DNA from: Granulicella paludicola
GTDB taxonomy: Bacteria; Acidobacteriota; Terriglobia; Terriglobales; Acidobacteriaceae
DNA length: 64,000 bases
NCBI RefSeq assembly: GCF_025685545.1
Contig: NZ_JAGSYC010000020.1
Coordinates: forward strand, 186,001-250,000
Direction: 5' to 3'
How positions within the stretch are numbered: position 1 is the stretch's first letter; every line of letters begins with the position of its first letter. Below are positions 8,790 to 17,321 of this stretch, in pieces. A program made the position numbers and the translations under genes. The notes below the pieces were generated by a model that did no database searches, was not told the DNA's origin, and saw nothing but the letters and a program-made list of their open reading frames with translations.

Positions 8790-11700
8790 AAAGTTCTTCC
8801 GACACTATGCGAACATTTGTCCGCATCCTTGGTATCTCGACAATCGCAGTCGCCGGCAGCTTTGCTGTGAGCACCGCGACGGTGCATGGCCAGGCGAAGG
8901 CCACCCCTGCGGTGGCGCAGGTGCCGACGGCTTCGAATGAGGACAACACGCAGTTCTTCACGCAGAAGGTGCGGCCGGTGCTGGCGCAGAGCTGCTACCA
9001 GTGCCACACGACGGAGGCTGCGGGTGGGCTGCGGCTGGACTCGCGGGCGTCGCTGCTGAAGGGCGGAGATTCGGGCGCTGCGATTGTTCCCGGCGATCCA
9101 GAAAAGAGCCTGCTGATCCAGGCGGTGCTGCATAAGGGGGACCTGGCGATGCCGCCGAAGGGTGGCAAGCTGCCGGATGGAGACATCGCAAACCTGGTTG
9201 AGTGGGTGAAGCGCGGCGGGCACTGGGACAGCGCGGAAGAGACGCTGCCGGTGGTCGCGACGTTGACGGCGGCGCAGGCGAAGGGTTCGCCGGGCGACGA
9301 GTATTTCGAGACGAATGTGCGACCGATTCTGGTGAACTCGTGTGGCAGCTGCCATCAGGATCGCGCGGCGGGCGGGTTGAGCATGAACTCGCGTGAGGAC
9401 CTGCTGAAGGGCGGTAAGACGGGACCAGCGATCGTTCCGGGTGATCCGGAGAAGAGCCTGCTGATCGAGGCGGTCCACCAGACGGGAACGCTGAAGATGC
9501 CGAAGGGCTCAGCAAAGCTGACCGATGGAGAGATCAAGTTCCTGTCGGAGTGGATCCGCATGGGGGCACCGTGGCCGACGACGACGGCCCCTGTCCGCAC
9601 GGGTAAGGTGATCACGGAGGACATGCGCCAGTTCTGGTCGTTCGTCCCGCTGAAGGATCCGACGGTGCCGGACATCAAAGACCCTGCGTTCAAGGCGTGG
9701 GCGAAGACGGACATCGATCATTTTGTGCTGGCGAAGCTGACGGAGAAGGGCATGAAGCCTGCGCCGATGGCGGACAAGCGCACGCTGATTCGTCGCGCGA
9801 CGCTGGACCTGACGGGCCTGCCACCGTCGATGGAAGAGATTGAGGCGTTCGAGAAGGACAGCTCGCCGGACGCGTATGCGAAGGTGGTGGACCGGCTGCT
9901 GGCGTCGCCTCGGTATGGAGAGCGCTGGGGACGGCACTGGCTGGACGTTGCGCGCTATGGCGATGACGACATCCGTGGTCTCGATCCGCGCGGACGTGGA
10001 TATATGCCGTTCGATGGCGCATGGGTGTATCGCGACTGGGTGATCAAGCAGATCAACGACGATACGCCGTATGACAAGTTTGTGAAGATGCAGCTGGCGG
10101 GCGATTTGATGTCTCCGCATCCGACGCCTGAGGATTTGAAGGGCACCGGATTCCTTGGCGGAGCGCCGTGGATTTGGGATCAGGCGGAGCCGATTCAGGG
10201 ACGCGCGGACGAGCGCAACGAGCGCATCGATGCGGTGACGCGCGGCATGTTGGGGCTGACGGTGGCGTGTGCTCGCTGCCACGATCACAAGTACGATCCG
10301 ATCCTGGCGAAGGACTACTACGCGCTGGGCGGCATCTTCGCGAGCTCGACGTATAAGGAGTACAACTTCGTTCCCGATGCCGAGGTGATCTTCTATGAGG
10401 AAAAGCGGAAGGCCGCCGATCAAAAGCAGGAGATGAACCAGGACTTCCAGAAGATTGCGGGTGAGGCGGTTGCGAAGGCGTATGCGGCGCAGAGCTCGCA
10501 GTACATGGTGGCTGCCTGGCGCGTGATGGGCAAGCCGAAGGCGAAGGTGGAAGAGGCCGCGGACCAGGCGAAGCTCGATCCGGAGCAGCTGGATCGCTGG
10601 GTGAAGTTCCTGGCGAAGAAGCCCATGTATTACCCGTATCTGAAGGACTGGCAGTTGATGGTCGCGGAGGGTGGCACGGAGGAGCAGGCGAAGTTCCTGG
10701 GAGACTCGTTCCAGAAGCGCGTGCTCGACATCGAGATCAAGAACAAGAAGATCGAGGAAGAGAACGACAAGATCAAGGCGAAGGCTGGTGTGCCGACTCG
10801 GCGTGAGAAGGACGTGAAGCCGAATGACTTCGACACGTACGACCAGTTCTGCCCGGGCTGCACGCTGGAGCTAAAGGTGCTGCCTCCTGAGGAGGCGAAC
10901 TTCTACACCGACCTGTTCGTGCGGAGCCTGAGTTCGGGCGACGAGGGTGAAGAGCGCGGCGATCCTGCGTTGTTCAGCTATCGCGGATGGGACCTGACGC
11001 GTCGGCTTGGGCCGGTGGAGCAGGCGTACCTGAATGCGCAGGGCGGCGGTGGAGGTGGCGGCGGACGTCGCGGTGGAGCCCAGCCGGACTCGGATGTGTA
11101 TCCGTTCGTGCATGGGATGGCAGACAAGCCGAAGATCATCAACATTGCACTCGATGTACGCGGCAACCCGCATGCGCAGGGCGATATTGTGCCTCGTGCG
11201 TTCCTGACGGTACTGGGTCCGGCTGACAAGAAGCCGTACAGCAGCAAGGAGAGCGGACGCCTGGAGCTGGCGAACGACATTGTGGCAAGTCCGATTGCGG
11301 CGCGTGTGTTCGTAAACCGAGTGTGGAAGTGGCACTTTGGAACGGGCATCGTGAATACGCCGGACAACTTCGGCAAGGTGGGCGATCCGCCTTCGGACCC
11401 TGAGCTGCTGGATTACCTGGCGACGCAGTTTACGAAGAACGGGATGTCGCTGAAGAAGCTGCAACGTATGATCATGCTGTCGGCGGTATACCAGCAGAGC
11501 AGCAAGGAGACGCAGGAAGAGCATGTGAAGGACCCGCTCAACCGGTACTACTCGCACTTCTCGATACAGCGTCTGGATGCGGAGCAGCTGCGCGATTCGG
11601 TGCTGTTTGCTGCGGGCGATTTGGACCTGAAAAAGGTTGGCGGACCGGCGACACCGTTGGGCATGGATAACGACAAGCGCACGGTGTATGCGAAGGTGAG

Positions 11701-12070
11701 CCGTTTCCGCATCGATCCGTTCCTGCAGGCGTTCGATTTCCCAAATCCGACGTTTACGGCGGAGCAGCGGTTCTCAACGAACGTGCCGGTGCAGCGGTTG
11801 TACTTCATGAACGATCCGTTTGTGTACAAGCAGGCGGAGGTGTTGACGACCAAGGTGTACAGCAAGGGCGACGACACGGCACGCATCAAGGAGATCTATC
11901 ACCTGGTGTATGGCCGGGAGCCGAGCGTTGCGGAGTTGCAGACGGGGCTTGAGTTTATCAAGACCACGCCGGACAAGCCAGGATACGTGGTGGACCAACA
12001 GCCGATCAATGCGTGGAAGGAATACTGTCGCGTGCTGTTCAGCTCGAATGAGTTTGAATTTTTGAATTAG
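8786..12070 (+). CDS. PSD1 and planctomycete-cytochrome-domain protein (DUF1549/DUF1553)
   Basis: 1094 residues from GTG 8786, preceded by GGAGAG at a six-base spacing; an ATG at 8807 is the alternative. A signal peptide is followed by two consecutive planctomycete-type cytochrome domains, each with one CxxCH (CYQCH near residues 70-74; CGSCH near 186-190). A DUF1549 (PSCyt2) domain carries a third motif, CARCH near 495-499. The C-terminal DUF1553 (PSD1) domain has the typical SAVYQQSS. A lysine/glutamate-rich helical segment and a polyglycine run (about residues 754-765) lie between them. Such proteins are periplasmic, covalently bind heme and usually pair with a DUF1501 protein, as here. 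Their reaction is not established. What is odd is the translational coupling to an ABC importer. Confidence 0.88.
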   Translation: MKSSSDTMRTFVRILGISTIAVAGSFAVSTATVHGQAKATPAVAQVPTASNEDNTQFFTQKVRPVLAQSCYQCHTTEAAGGLRLDSRASLLKGGDSGAAIVPGDPEKSLLIQAVLHKGDLAMPPKGGKLPDGDIANLVEWVKRGGHWDSAEETLPVVATLTAAQAKGSPGDEYFETNVRPILVNSCGSCHQDRAAGGLSMNSREDLLKGGKTGPAIVPGDPEKSLLIEAVHQTGTLKMPKGSAKLTDGEIKFLSEWIRMGAPWPTTTAPVRTGKVITEDMRQFWSFVPLKDPTVPDIKDPAFKAWAKTDIDHFVLAKLTEKGMKPAPMADKRTLIRRATLDLTGLPPSMEEIEAFEKDSSPDAYAKVVDRLLASPRYGERWGRHWLDVARYGDDDIRGLDPRGRGYMPFDGAWVYRDWVIKQINDDTPYDKFVKMQLAGDLMSPHPTPEDLKGTGFLGGAPWIWDQAEPIQGRADERNERIDAVTRGMLGLTVACARCHDHKYDPILAKDYYALGGIFASSTYKEYNFVPDAEVIFYEEKRKAADQKQEMNQDFQKIAGEAVAKAYAAQSSQYMVAAWRVMGKPKAKVEEAADQAKLDPEQLDRWVKFLAKKPMYYPYLKDWQLMVAEGGTEEQAKFLGDSFQKRVLDIEIKNKKIEEENDKIKAKAGVPTRREKDVKPNDFDTYDQFCPGCTLELKVLPPEEANFYTDLFVRSLSSGDEGEERGDPALFSYRGWDLTRRLGPVEQAYLNAQGGGGGGGGRRGGAQPDSDVYPFVHGMADKPKIINIALDVRGNPHAQGDIVPRAFLTVLGPADKKPYSSKESGRLELANDIVASPIAARVFVNRVWKWHFGTGIVNTPDNFGKVGDPPSDPELLDYLATQFTKNGMSLKKLQRMIMLSAVYQQSSKETQEEHVKDPLNRYYSHFSIQRLDAEQLRDSVLFAAGDLDLKKVGGPATPLGMDNDKRTVYAKVSRFRIDPFLQAFDFPNPTFTAEQRFSTNVPVQRLYFMNDPFVYKQAEVLTTKVYSKGDDTARIKEIYHLVYGREPSVAELQTGLEFIKTTPDKPGYVVDQQPINAWKEYCRVLFSSNEFEFLN

Positions 12071-12182
12071 CTACGTTTTTGAATTGAAGAAGCAGATTCC
12101 CTGCGGGAATGACAAACGAATGAGCAGCAGCAGCGGAAACAGATTCCGTTGGGTATGACAAAGATTTGGAGGAGAACAGACT
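12071..12182. repeat. Two copies of a short dispersed hairpin repeat
   Basis: Between the PSD1 and DUF1501 genes, 12091-12116 contains the hairpin ATTCCCTGCGGGAAT followed by GACAAA. A degenerate second copy lies at 12138-12163 (CAGATTCCGTTGGGTATGAC). A near-identical element is at 62885-62911 and a diverged one at 14406-14438. The second copy ends just before the GGAGG of the DUF1501 gene. Confidence 0.75.
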
Positions 12183-13667
12183 ATGTCCTGTGAGAAGCCA
12201 AAGCCTACTACACGACGCGAAGCGCTGCGGAAGATCGGCGGCGGATTCGCGATGATGAGTTTCGCCGGAATGATTGGCGAATCGCTCGCGCAAGCCGAAT
12301 CGATGAATAAGGAGAAGCCAGGTTCTGCGGACGCGACGACGGCGGCGACGAATCCGTGGATGCTGAAGGACCCGCACTTCAAGCCGAAGGCAAAACATGT
12401 CATCTTCCTGTTTATGAACGGCGGTCTGTCGCACATCGACAGCTTCGATCACAAGCCGATGCTGGCGAAGTACGATGGGCAGGCGATGCCGGGTGGCGAT
12501 CTGGGGCACGAGCGCAAGACCGGCACGCTGATGAAGTCGCCGTTCGAGTTCAAGACGTATGGCAAGAGCGGGCTCGAGGTGTCGGAGCTGTTTCCGAATG
12601 TTGGCGAGTGCGCGGATGACATCTGCGTGGTGAAGTCGGTGTACACGGAGATACCGAACCACGAGCCGGCGCTGATCATGATGAACACGGGCGCGAACAT
12701 CATCGGTCGGCCTTCGATGGGATCGTGGCTGACGTATGGACTGGGTACGACGAACAAAAACCTGCCGGGCTTTGTGGTGCTGTGTCCGCGGGTGCCGACG
12801 ACGGTGGGACCGCCGCTATGGAGCGCGGGCTTCCTGCCTGCGGTGAACCAGGCGACGTATGTTTCTTCGGATACGAGCAACAAGGATTTCGATCCGTACA
12901 AGCTGATTCCTGACATCCACAATTCGAAGTACGACATTGAGCAGCAGCGCAAGGAGATGGATCTTGTGAAGAAGCTCGACGCGCTGAATGTGGAAGAGAC
13001 GTATGGTGCGGACAAGGCTGACGCCGATCCTCAACTGGAGGCGACGATCGGCTCGATGGAGACGGCGTTCCGTATGCAGACGGAGGCTCCGGATGTATTC
13101 GACGTGCGCAAGGAGACGGCCGCGACGATCAAGATGTACGGTGAGGGCTCGACGGCTCGTGGCTGCCTGACGGCGGCACGCCTGATTGAAAAGGGCGTTC
13201 GCATGGTGCAGGTGTATTACTCCTCGGGCGATCCGTGGGACGCTCACCAGGACATCCAGGCGCACCGCAAGAACGCGAAGGACTCGGATCAGCCGTACGC
13301 CGCGCTGATCAAGGATCTGAAGGGCCGCGGACTGCTGGACGAGACGATCATTGTTTGTGGCTCGGAGTTTGGGCGTACGCCGGTGGTGGAGCTGGGCGGT
13401 GCGGGAACGCACGCTGGCCGAGATCATAATCCACATGGCTTTACGATGTGGCTTGCGGGTGGCGGCATCAAGGGCGGCATGACGTACGGAGCGACGGATG
13501 ACTTCGGATGGAAGGTCGTCGACAAACCGGTGCATGTGCATGACATTCACGCGACGATCCTGTACCTGATGGGCATCGACCACACGAAGCTGACGTTCCG
13601 CTCGAGCGGTCGCGACTTCCGTCTGACGGACGTTGCCGGGAATGTTGTCCACGACATCATCGCGTAA
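12183..13667 (+). CDS. DUF1501 protein, Tat-exported, sulfatase-like fold
   Basis: 494 residues from ATG 12183, with GGAGG upstream. The N-terminus has a twin-arginine signal (TRREALRKIGGG) and a short hydrophobic region ending S-L-A-Q-A. The body matches DUF1501 (alkaline-phosphatase/sulfatase-like superfamily): FLFMNGGLSHIDSFDHKP near the start, NHEPALIMMNTG, SEFGRTP, GRDHNP and HVHDIHATIL towards the end. DUF1501 proteins routinely follow PSD1/DUF1549 genes in Planctomycetes and Acidobacteria and are thought to act with them in the periplasm; the substrate is unknown. Export by Tat suggests folding with a metal in the cytoplasm. Confidence 0.88.
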   Translation: MSCEKPKPTTRREALRKIGGGFAMMSFAGMIGESLAQAESMNKEKPGSADATTAATNPWMLKDPHFKPKAKHVIFLFMNGGLSHIDSFDHKPMLAKYDGQAMPGGDLGHERKTGTLMKSPFEFKTYGKSGLEVSELFPNVGECADDICVVKSVYTEIPNHEPALIMMNTGANIIGRPSMGSWLTYGLGTTNKNLPGFVVLCPRVPTTVGPPLWSAGFLPAVNQATYVSSDTSNKDFDPYKLIPDIHNSKYDIEQQRKEMDLVKKLDALNVEETYGADKADADPQLEATIGSMETAFRMQTEAPDVFDVRKETAATIKMYGEGSTARGCLTAARLIEKGVRMVQVYYSSGDPWDAHQDIQAHRKNAKDSDQPYAALIKDLKGRGLLDETIIVCGSEFGRTPVVELGGAGTHAGRDHNPHGFTMWLAGGGIKGGMTYGATDDFGWKVVDKPVHVHDIHATILYLMGIDHTKLTFRSSGRDFRLTDVAGNVVHDIIA

Positions 13668-13765
13668 GCGGTGATGTAGGTTCTTGATGGGGAGTCGACG
13701 ATAGAAGTATGAGATGTTTTGGAAGTATGCGCTCAAGGTTCGCCCGGTTGTCTGATCATTTCCCT

Positions 13766-13823
13766 CCGGGGCTAAAGCCCTCTGCTTCCGTGGCAAGTTC
13801 GATGTACGGGCTGAAGCCCGTAC
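13766..13823. repeat. Dispersed repeat with two hairpins (GGGCTAAAGCCC / GTACGGGC family)
   Basis: GGGCTAAAGCCC lies around 13769-13780 and the perfect inverted repeat GTACGGGCTGAAGCCCGTAC at 13804-13823. Similar paired hairpins are found at 44491-44534. The element is open in the frame of the following cytochrome gene, which artificially extends that frame upstream to 13709. Confidence 0.7.
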
Positions 13824-13834
13824 CCTTCAATGCT

Positions 13835-14314
13835 ATGGGCGGGAGATTCTCTGCGGGTACGGTTGTATTGCTTTCAACGCTGGCCCTTGCAGGCTGCCGC
13901 GCTACACCGCCTTCGCCTACGGAGACCAAAGTAGCGTACTGGGCGAAGCATCACGTTACGGTGGGGGGGAAGAAGGACGTGAACCCCATCAAGGCGACGG
14001 AAGAGAACATCGAAGAGGGTAAGGGACTATTCGCGTCGGAGTGCATGGTGTGTCACGGCTTGGATGGGCAGAATACGGGTGTGCCGTTTGCAGCGACGAT
14101 GTCGCCGCAGGTGCCGTCGCTGGCTTCGCCCGAGGTGCAGGCGTATACCGATGGGCAGTTGAATTCGATTATCAAGAACGGGATCTATCCGTCGGGGATG
14201 CCGGGGTTCAGTGGAGACTTTGGGGATCGGGATATGTGGGAGATGGTGCTGTACCTACGGCATCTGCCGAAGGCGGGAAGCCTGGGAGTTCCGAAGGTTT
14301 ATAGCGGACAGTAG
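13835..14314 (+). CDS. Small c-type cytochrome lipoprotein
   Basis: 159 residues if started at ATG 13835, chosen because it yields a lipoprotein signal (L-A-L-A-G-C, Cys21). The frame upstream to 13709 is built from a non-coding repeat. One heme motif CMVCH (residues 70-74) and the later G-M-P-G-F, which can supply the axial methionine, give a class I cytochrome c domain. It would be anchored in a membrane and pass electrons, plausibly with the PSD1/DUF1501 pair upstream. No strong ribosome binding site precedes 13835, so the start is not certain. A strong terminator follows at 14333. Confidence 0.8.
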   Translation: MGGRFSAGTVVLLSTLALAGCRATPPSPTETKVAYWAKHHVTVGGKKDVNPIKATEENIEEGKGLFASECMVCHGLDGQNTGVPFAATMSPQVPSLASPEVQAYTDGQLNSIIKNGIYPSGMPGFSGDFGDRDMWEMVLYLRHLPKAGSLGVPKVYSGQ

Positions 14315-14332
14315 ATTTGATCTTCAAGAACG

Positions 14333-14363
14333 AAAGAGCCAGGGCGGTTGCCCTGGCTCTTTT
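14333..14363 (+). terminator. Rho-independent terminator after the cytochrome gene
   Basis: Perfect 13-bp stem: AAAGAGCCAGGGC (14333-14345) and GCCCTGGCTCTTT (14350-14362), with a GGTT loop and a T run. It ends the train that begins at 696. Confidence 0.9.
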
Positions 14364-14405
14364 GATGTGTGAACAGGCTCGCCGCTTCGCCTCTCGCTAC
14401 TGCAG

Positions 14406-14438
14406 AAGCAGGTCCTTCGCTGCGCTCAGAATGACAAT
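14406..14438. repeat. Diverged copy of the short dispersed repeat
   Basis: AAGCAGGTCC at the start and CAGAATGACAAT at the end share the outer blocks (A-GCAG ... GAATGACA) with the copies at 12091 and 62885; the centre differs (TTCGCTGCGCT). Confidence 0.5.
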
Positions 14439-14479
14439 GTCTGAGAGTGTGTGCTCTGGCAGACAGTCTGCGAAGCAAG

Positions 14480-14911
14480 CTACTGAGCGGGCGCAGCGGG
14501 CATGACGGCTCCGGCTTTGATCCATGCGGTCATGGTGGCGATGTCGGCGTCGGAGAGCTTGTCACCTTTGGGGGGCATGGGCATGGGATCGCTGACGGGG
14601 CCTTCGTGGCGGATGAGGGTCACGAGGAGGGACTTGGAGGGGTCGCCGGGGACGATGGCCGGGCCGGTGTGGCCGCCTTTGAGCAGCGATTCTCTGGTGT
14701 CGATGTTGAGGCCGCCGCGATGGTTCATGCCGCCGTGGCAGCGGGCGCAGTTTGCGTCGAAGATGGGCTTGACCTTAGTGGTGTAGAACTCTGGCTTGGA
14801 AGCGTCTTCGTGCGCGGAGGCCGTGGAGGTGTTCGAAGCGAGGTTCCAGGAAACGGCGCCGAGCAGGGCGACGGCTGCTGCGAGGATGAAGCCTGATGTG
14901 CGGTGGTACAT
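14480..14911 (-). CDS. Single-domain planctomycete-type c-type cytochrome
   Basis: 143 residues from ATG 14911, with GGAGG five bases upstream. A signal peptide (A-S-A-H cleavage region) precedes one PSCyt1-like domain with heme motif CARCH. It is closely related in pattern to the two N-terminal domains of the PSD1 protein: L-L-K-G-G-x-T-G-P-A-I-V-P-G-D-P is shared. It is therefore probably a stand-alone paralogue on the opposite strand. It lies 52 bases downstream of the metallo-beta-lactamase-fold gene and is probably co-transcribed with it. Confidence 0.85.
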   Translation of the reverse strand: MYHRTSGFILAAAVALLGAVSWNLASNTSTASAHEDASKPEFYTTKVKPIFDANCARCHGGMNHRGGLNIDTRESLLKGGHTGPAIVPGDPSKSLLVTLIRHEGPVSDPMPMPPKGDKLSDADIATMTAWIKAGAVMPAAPAQ

Positions 14912-14963
14912 GGTGCCTCCGGTGCGAGTTGTGCTGCTGAGATAAAAGACCCTGATGCAGAGA

Positions 14964-15977
14964 TTAAGGTGTGGTGTGATCCCACATCTTTTCCTTCTGT
15001 TCTTTCATATGCTGAGCGGATTTTGCGCGTTCGTTCGGGACAGCGAAGGCTTGTCCCTGCGGCCAGACGGAGAAGTCGCGCAGGGCGAGGCGTTTGGGCG
15101 TACCGTGCATGGAGAGCAGGGTGTCTTCGAGTTCGAGGAGAGAGCCGCGCGAGAGGGCGAGTTCGTGCTCGTTTGGCTGATAGATGGTGCCGACGGGGTA
15201 ATCGAGGAATGGGGTGCTGGTCTGCTCGATGTGGTTGCCGAGGATGTGAGCGATAGGCTTGCCTTCCGTGAACTTGATGAGGCGTTCGGTGCTGGCCTGG
15301 AAGGCGGGGAAGTCCTGCACGTAGAGGCGACCAGGGTAGAGGCTATCGCCGGAGAGCAGGATGCCGGTGTTGCGGTCGTAGAAGGCGATGCTGACGTTGT
15401 TGTGGCCGGGGATGGGCACGATGTCGAGGACGCGGCCGCCGAGGTCGATGTGGCCGGTGCCGGAAGGCCACGCGTCGATGGAGAAGAACTTCCGCGTGGC
15501 TTCGATTTCGGGCGCTACGAAGGTGATGGGGAGGGCGGGATCGTTGAGAGTCTGCAGAGCCTTGTCGCCGAAGATGTGGTCGCCGTGCGCGTGGGTGTGC
15601 GTGACGATGAGCGGGACGCTGGTTCGGTTGTTGCGCGTGAGCCAGTTCTTGACGGTGGTCTGGATGGCGGGGGCGAGGTTGCCGTTGCGCGAGCCGGTGT
15701 CGACGAGCATGGCTCTGTCTTTGCCGAAGAAGAGGAAGACGAAGGGTTTCTCGTAGTCAGTGCAGGGCGACTGGCGGAGGATGAAGAAGTTGGGGTTGTA
15801 CTCGTGGACCTGCCACTCGGGGATCTCCATGCACTTGGGACCTTCCGAGAGCCAGTGCTCGGGGAGTGAGCCACGTTCGAGGGTGCCGCCGTCGGGCTGC
15901 GGAAACTGGGCGCGCAGACAGCAGGAGGCGAGGCTGAGAGCGAGCACGAGGCTGGCTGCGGAACGCGAAGGTTTCAA
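14964..15977 (-). CDS. Secreted metallo-beta-lactamase-fold hydrolase
   Basis: 337 residues from TTG 15977, chosen because AGAGG lies six bases upstream and the product begins MKPSRSAASLVLALSLASCC, a clean signal (L-A-S-C could be a lipobox). Upstream codons to 16052 are in frame but give no signal start. Metal ligands are visible: THTHAHGDH, H in P-I-P-G-H-N-N-V, D in L-L-S-G-D-S-L-Y and a late H in L-G-N-H-I-E. This is the standard MBL binuclear site; the substrate is unknown. The context (planctomycete-type cytochrome downstream, divergent LysR regulator upstream) suggests an inducible periplasmic step. Confidence 0.85.
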   Translation of the reverse strand: MKPSRSAASLVLALSLASCCLRAQFPQPDGGTLERGSLPEHWLSEGPKCMEIPEWQVHEYNPNFFILRQSPCTDYEKPFVFLFFGKDRAMLVDTGSRNGNLAPAIQTTVKNWLTRNNRTSVPLIVTHTHAHGDHIFGDKALQTLNDPALPITFVAPEIEATRKFFSIDAWPSGTGHIDLGGRVLDIVPIPGHNNVSIAFYDRNTGILLSGDSLYPGRLYVQDFPAFQASTERLIKFTEGKPIAHILGNHIEQTSTPFLDYPVGTIYQPNEHELALSRGSLLELEDTLLSMHGTPKRLALRDFSVWPQGQAFAVPNERAKSAQHMKEQKEKMWDHTTP

Positions 15978-16052
15978 CGTATACCTCTGGCAAGAGTGGA
16001 GTCTGTGGGTGGCTACTCCTTGATTATCAGAAGAGGGTGTACGGAGAATCAA

Positions 16053-16287
16053 GAAGAGAGCGGAAGCGTTATGGTCGCGATAGGAGAGAGTGCAACTCTC
16101 TTTGTTGGCGTCGGCTATGTGGGTAGATGAACGATCGTAACGCGCTGCTTTCGCTGACTCAATAGGGAAAGGCTATTCGCTGCATAAGCTATACTGAGCT
16201 TCCGCAGTGGCCCTTGTCTTTATCGTCTACCCTGTAACCCGATGGACGCAGGCTTGAACGCAGTAGCAGTCTCTCCAAGGACAGAAG
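16053..16287. promoter_or_regulatory. Divergent control region with LysR-type box ATAG-N7-CTAT
   Basis: ATAGGGAAAGGCTAT (16162-16176) is a perfect ATAG-N7-CTAT palindrome, the shape of many LysR-type operators. A -10-like TATACT lies at 16190-16195, and a second inverted repeat AGAGAGT/ACTCTCT at 16085-16101 has a GCA loop. The region separates the LysR gene (plus) from the MBL-fold gene (minus), the classical LysR autoregulation/target layout. Confidence 0.5.
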
Positions 16288-17211
16288 ATGGATTTTGAGT
16301 GGTTGAGTACGTTTCTCGAGGTGGCGCGGCAGAAGAGCTTTTCGCGTGCGGCAGAACGCCTGCATGTGACGCAGCCTTCGATCTCGGCGCAGATTCGATC
16401 TCTTGAGACGTATGTGGGCCATCGGCTGCTGGACCGTGGCGGCGGCAAGGTGACGCTTACGGCGGCGGGGCGGGTTTTCCAGCCGTTCGCAGAGCAGTCA
16501 CTGATTCAGTTGAAACATATCCGGCTGACGCTTGAGGACATGGAGCGGATGCCGCGCGGCACGCTGACGATCAGTGCGAATGATTCGACGGCGCTGTATG
16601 TGCTGCCGCTGCTAATTACGAAGTTCAAGAAGCAGTATCCGCGGGTGTCGTTGAACATTGTGCGCGCGGAGCGGTCGAAGACGATGTCGCTGGTGCTGGA
16701 CCGCGAGGTGGAGTTTGGGATTGTGTCGCTGCCGGTGCGCGATCCTCGGCTGCATGTCGAGGTGATCCACGAGGACAAACTGGTGCTGGTGGTGCCAGCG
16801 AAGCATCCGCTGACGACGCTGAAGACGGTGACACTGTCGGATGCAGCGAAGCATGGGTTCCTGGTGCCGAAGGAAGGGCGACGGCGCGAACTGATCGACC
16901 ACTTGTTTATCCAAAACAAGACGGCGCGGCGCGTGACGATGGAGCTGGATTCGAGCGAGCTGTTGAAGAGGTTGATCGTAGCGGGGCTGGGCATCAGCTT
17001 TATGCCGCGAATCAATTTTCTGGAAGAGATCAAGCAGGGGCTGGTGCAGGCGATCGAGGTTGAGGGTGTGAATATTCCTCGCGATCTTGGGATTATTTCG
17101 CTGCATAATCTTCCGCTGTCGCGTGCGGCGAATGCGTTCTTTACCTTTGCGACGGGGACGGAGCGGTCGACGCCGAACGCGGAGCCTACGGATGTGACGG
17201 AAGATTTGTAG
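16288..17211 (+). CDS. LysR-family transcriptional regulator
   Basis: 307 residues from ATG 16288 after AAGGA. An N-terminal winged helix-turn-helix (FLEVARQKSFSRAAERL, VTQPSISAQIRSLE) is followed by a LysR substrate-binding domain (about residues 90-290). No cysteine is present, so OxyR-like thiol sensing is excluded. It is divergent from the MBL-fold hydrolase and single-domain cytochrome genes, which are its most likely targets, with an ATAG-N7-CTAT box between them. A strong bidirectional-looking terminator follows. Confidence 0.92.
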   Translation: MDFEWLSTFLEVARQKSFSRAAERLHVTQPSISAQIRSLETYVGHRLLDRGGGKVTLTAAGRVFQPFAEQSLIQLKHIRLTLEDMERMPRGTLTISANDSTALYVLPLLITKFKKQYPRVSLNIVRAERSKTMSLVLDREVEFGIVSLPVRDPRLHVEVIHEDKLVLVVPAKHPLTTLKTVTLSDAAKHGFLVPKEGRRRELIDHLFIQNKTARRVTMELDSSELLKRLIVAGLGISFMPRINFLEEIKQGLVQAIEVEGVNIPRDLGIISLHNLPLSRAANAFFTFATGTERSTPNAEPTDVTEDL

Positions 17212-17227
17212 AAACAGACGATCGATA

Positions 17228-17264
17228 AAGGCCCGCCAAGATTTTGTGGCGGGCCTTTTTGTTT
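17228..17264 (+). terminator. Rho-independent terminator after lysR
   Basis: AAGGCCCGCCA (17228-17238) pairs perfectly with TGGCGGGCCTT (17247-17257), then a T run. It lies between the convergent LysR and Tex genes. Confidence 0.9.
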
Positions 17265-17321
17265 GTGACTAAGTCGAGGGAGGATGGGAGGGCGTTTCCG
17301 GCCCTTACGAAACGTAAGTGT

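Noticed and set aside
13709-13834. Upstream start of the cytochrome c lipoprotein gene
   Set aside because: The extra residues are translated from the two-hairpin dispersed repeat, and the lipoprotein signal begins at 13835.
16288-17211. OxyR identity for the LysR regulator
   Set aside because: The ATAG-N7-CTAT box suggested OxyR, but the protein has no cysteine.
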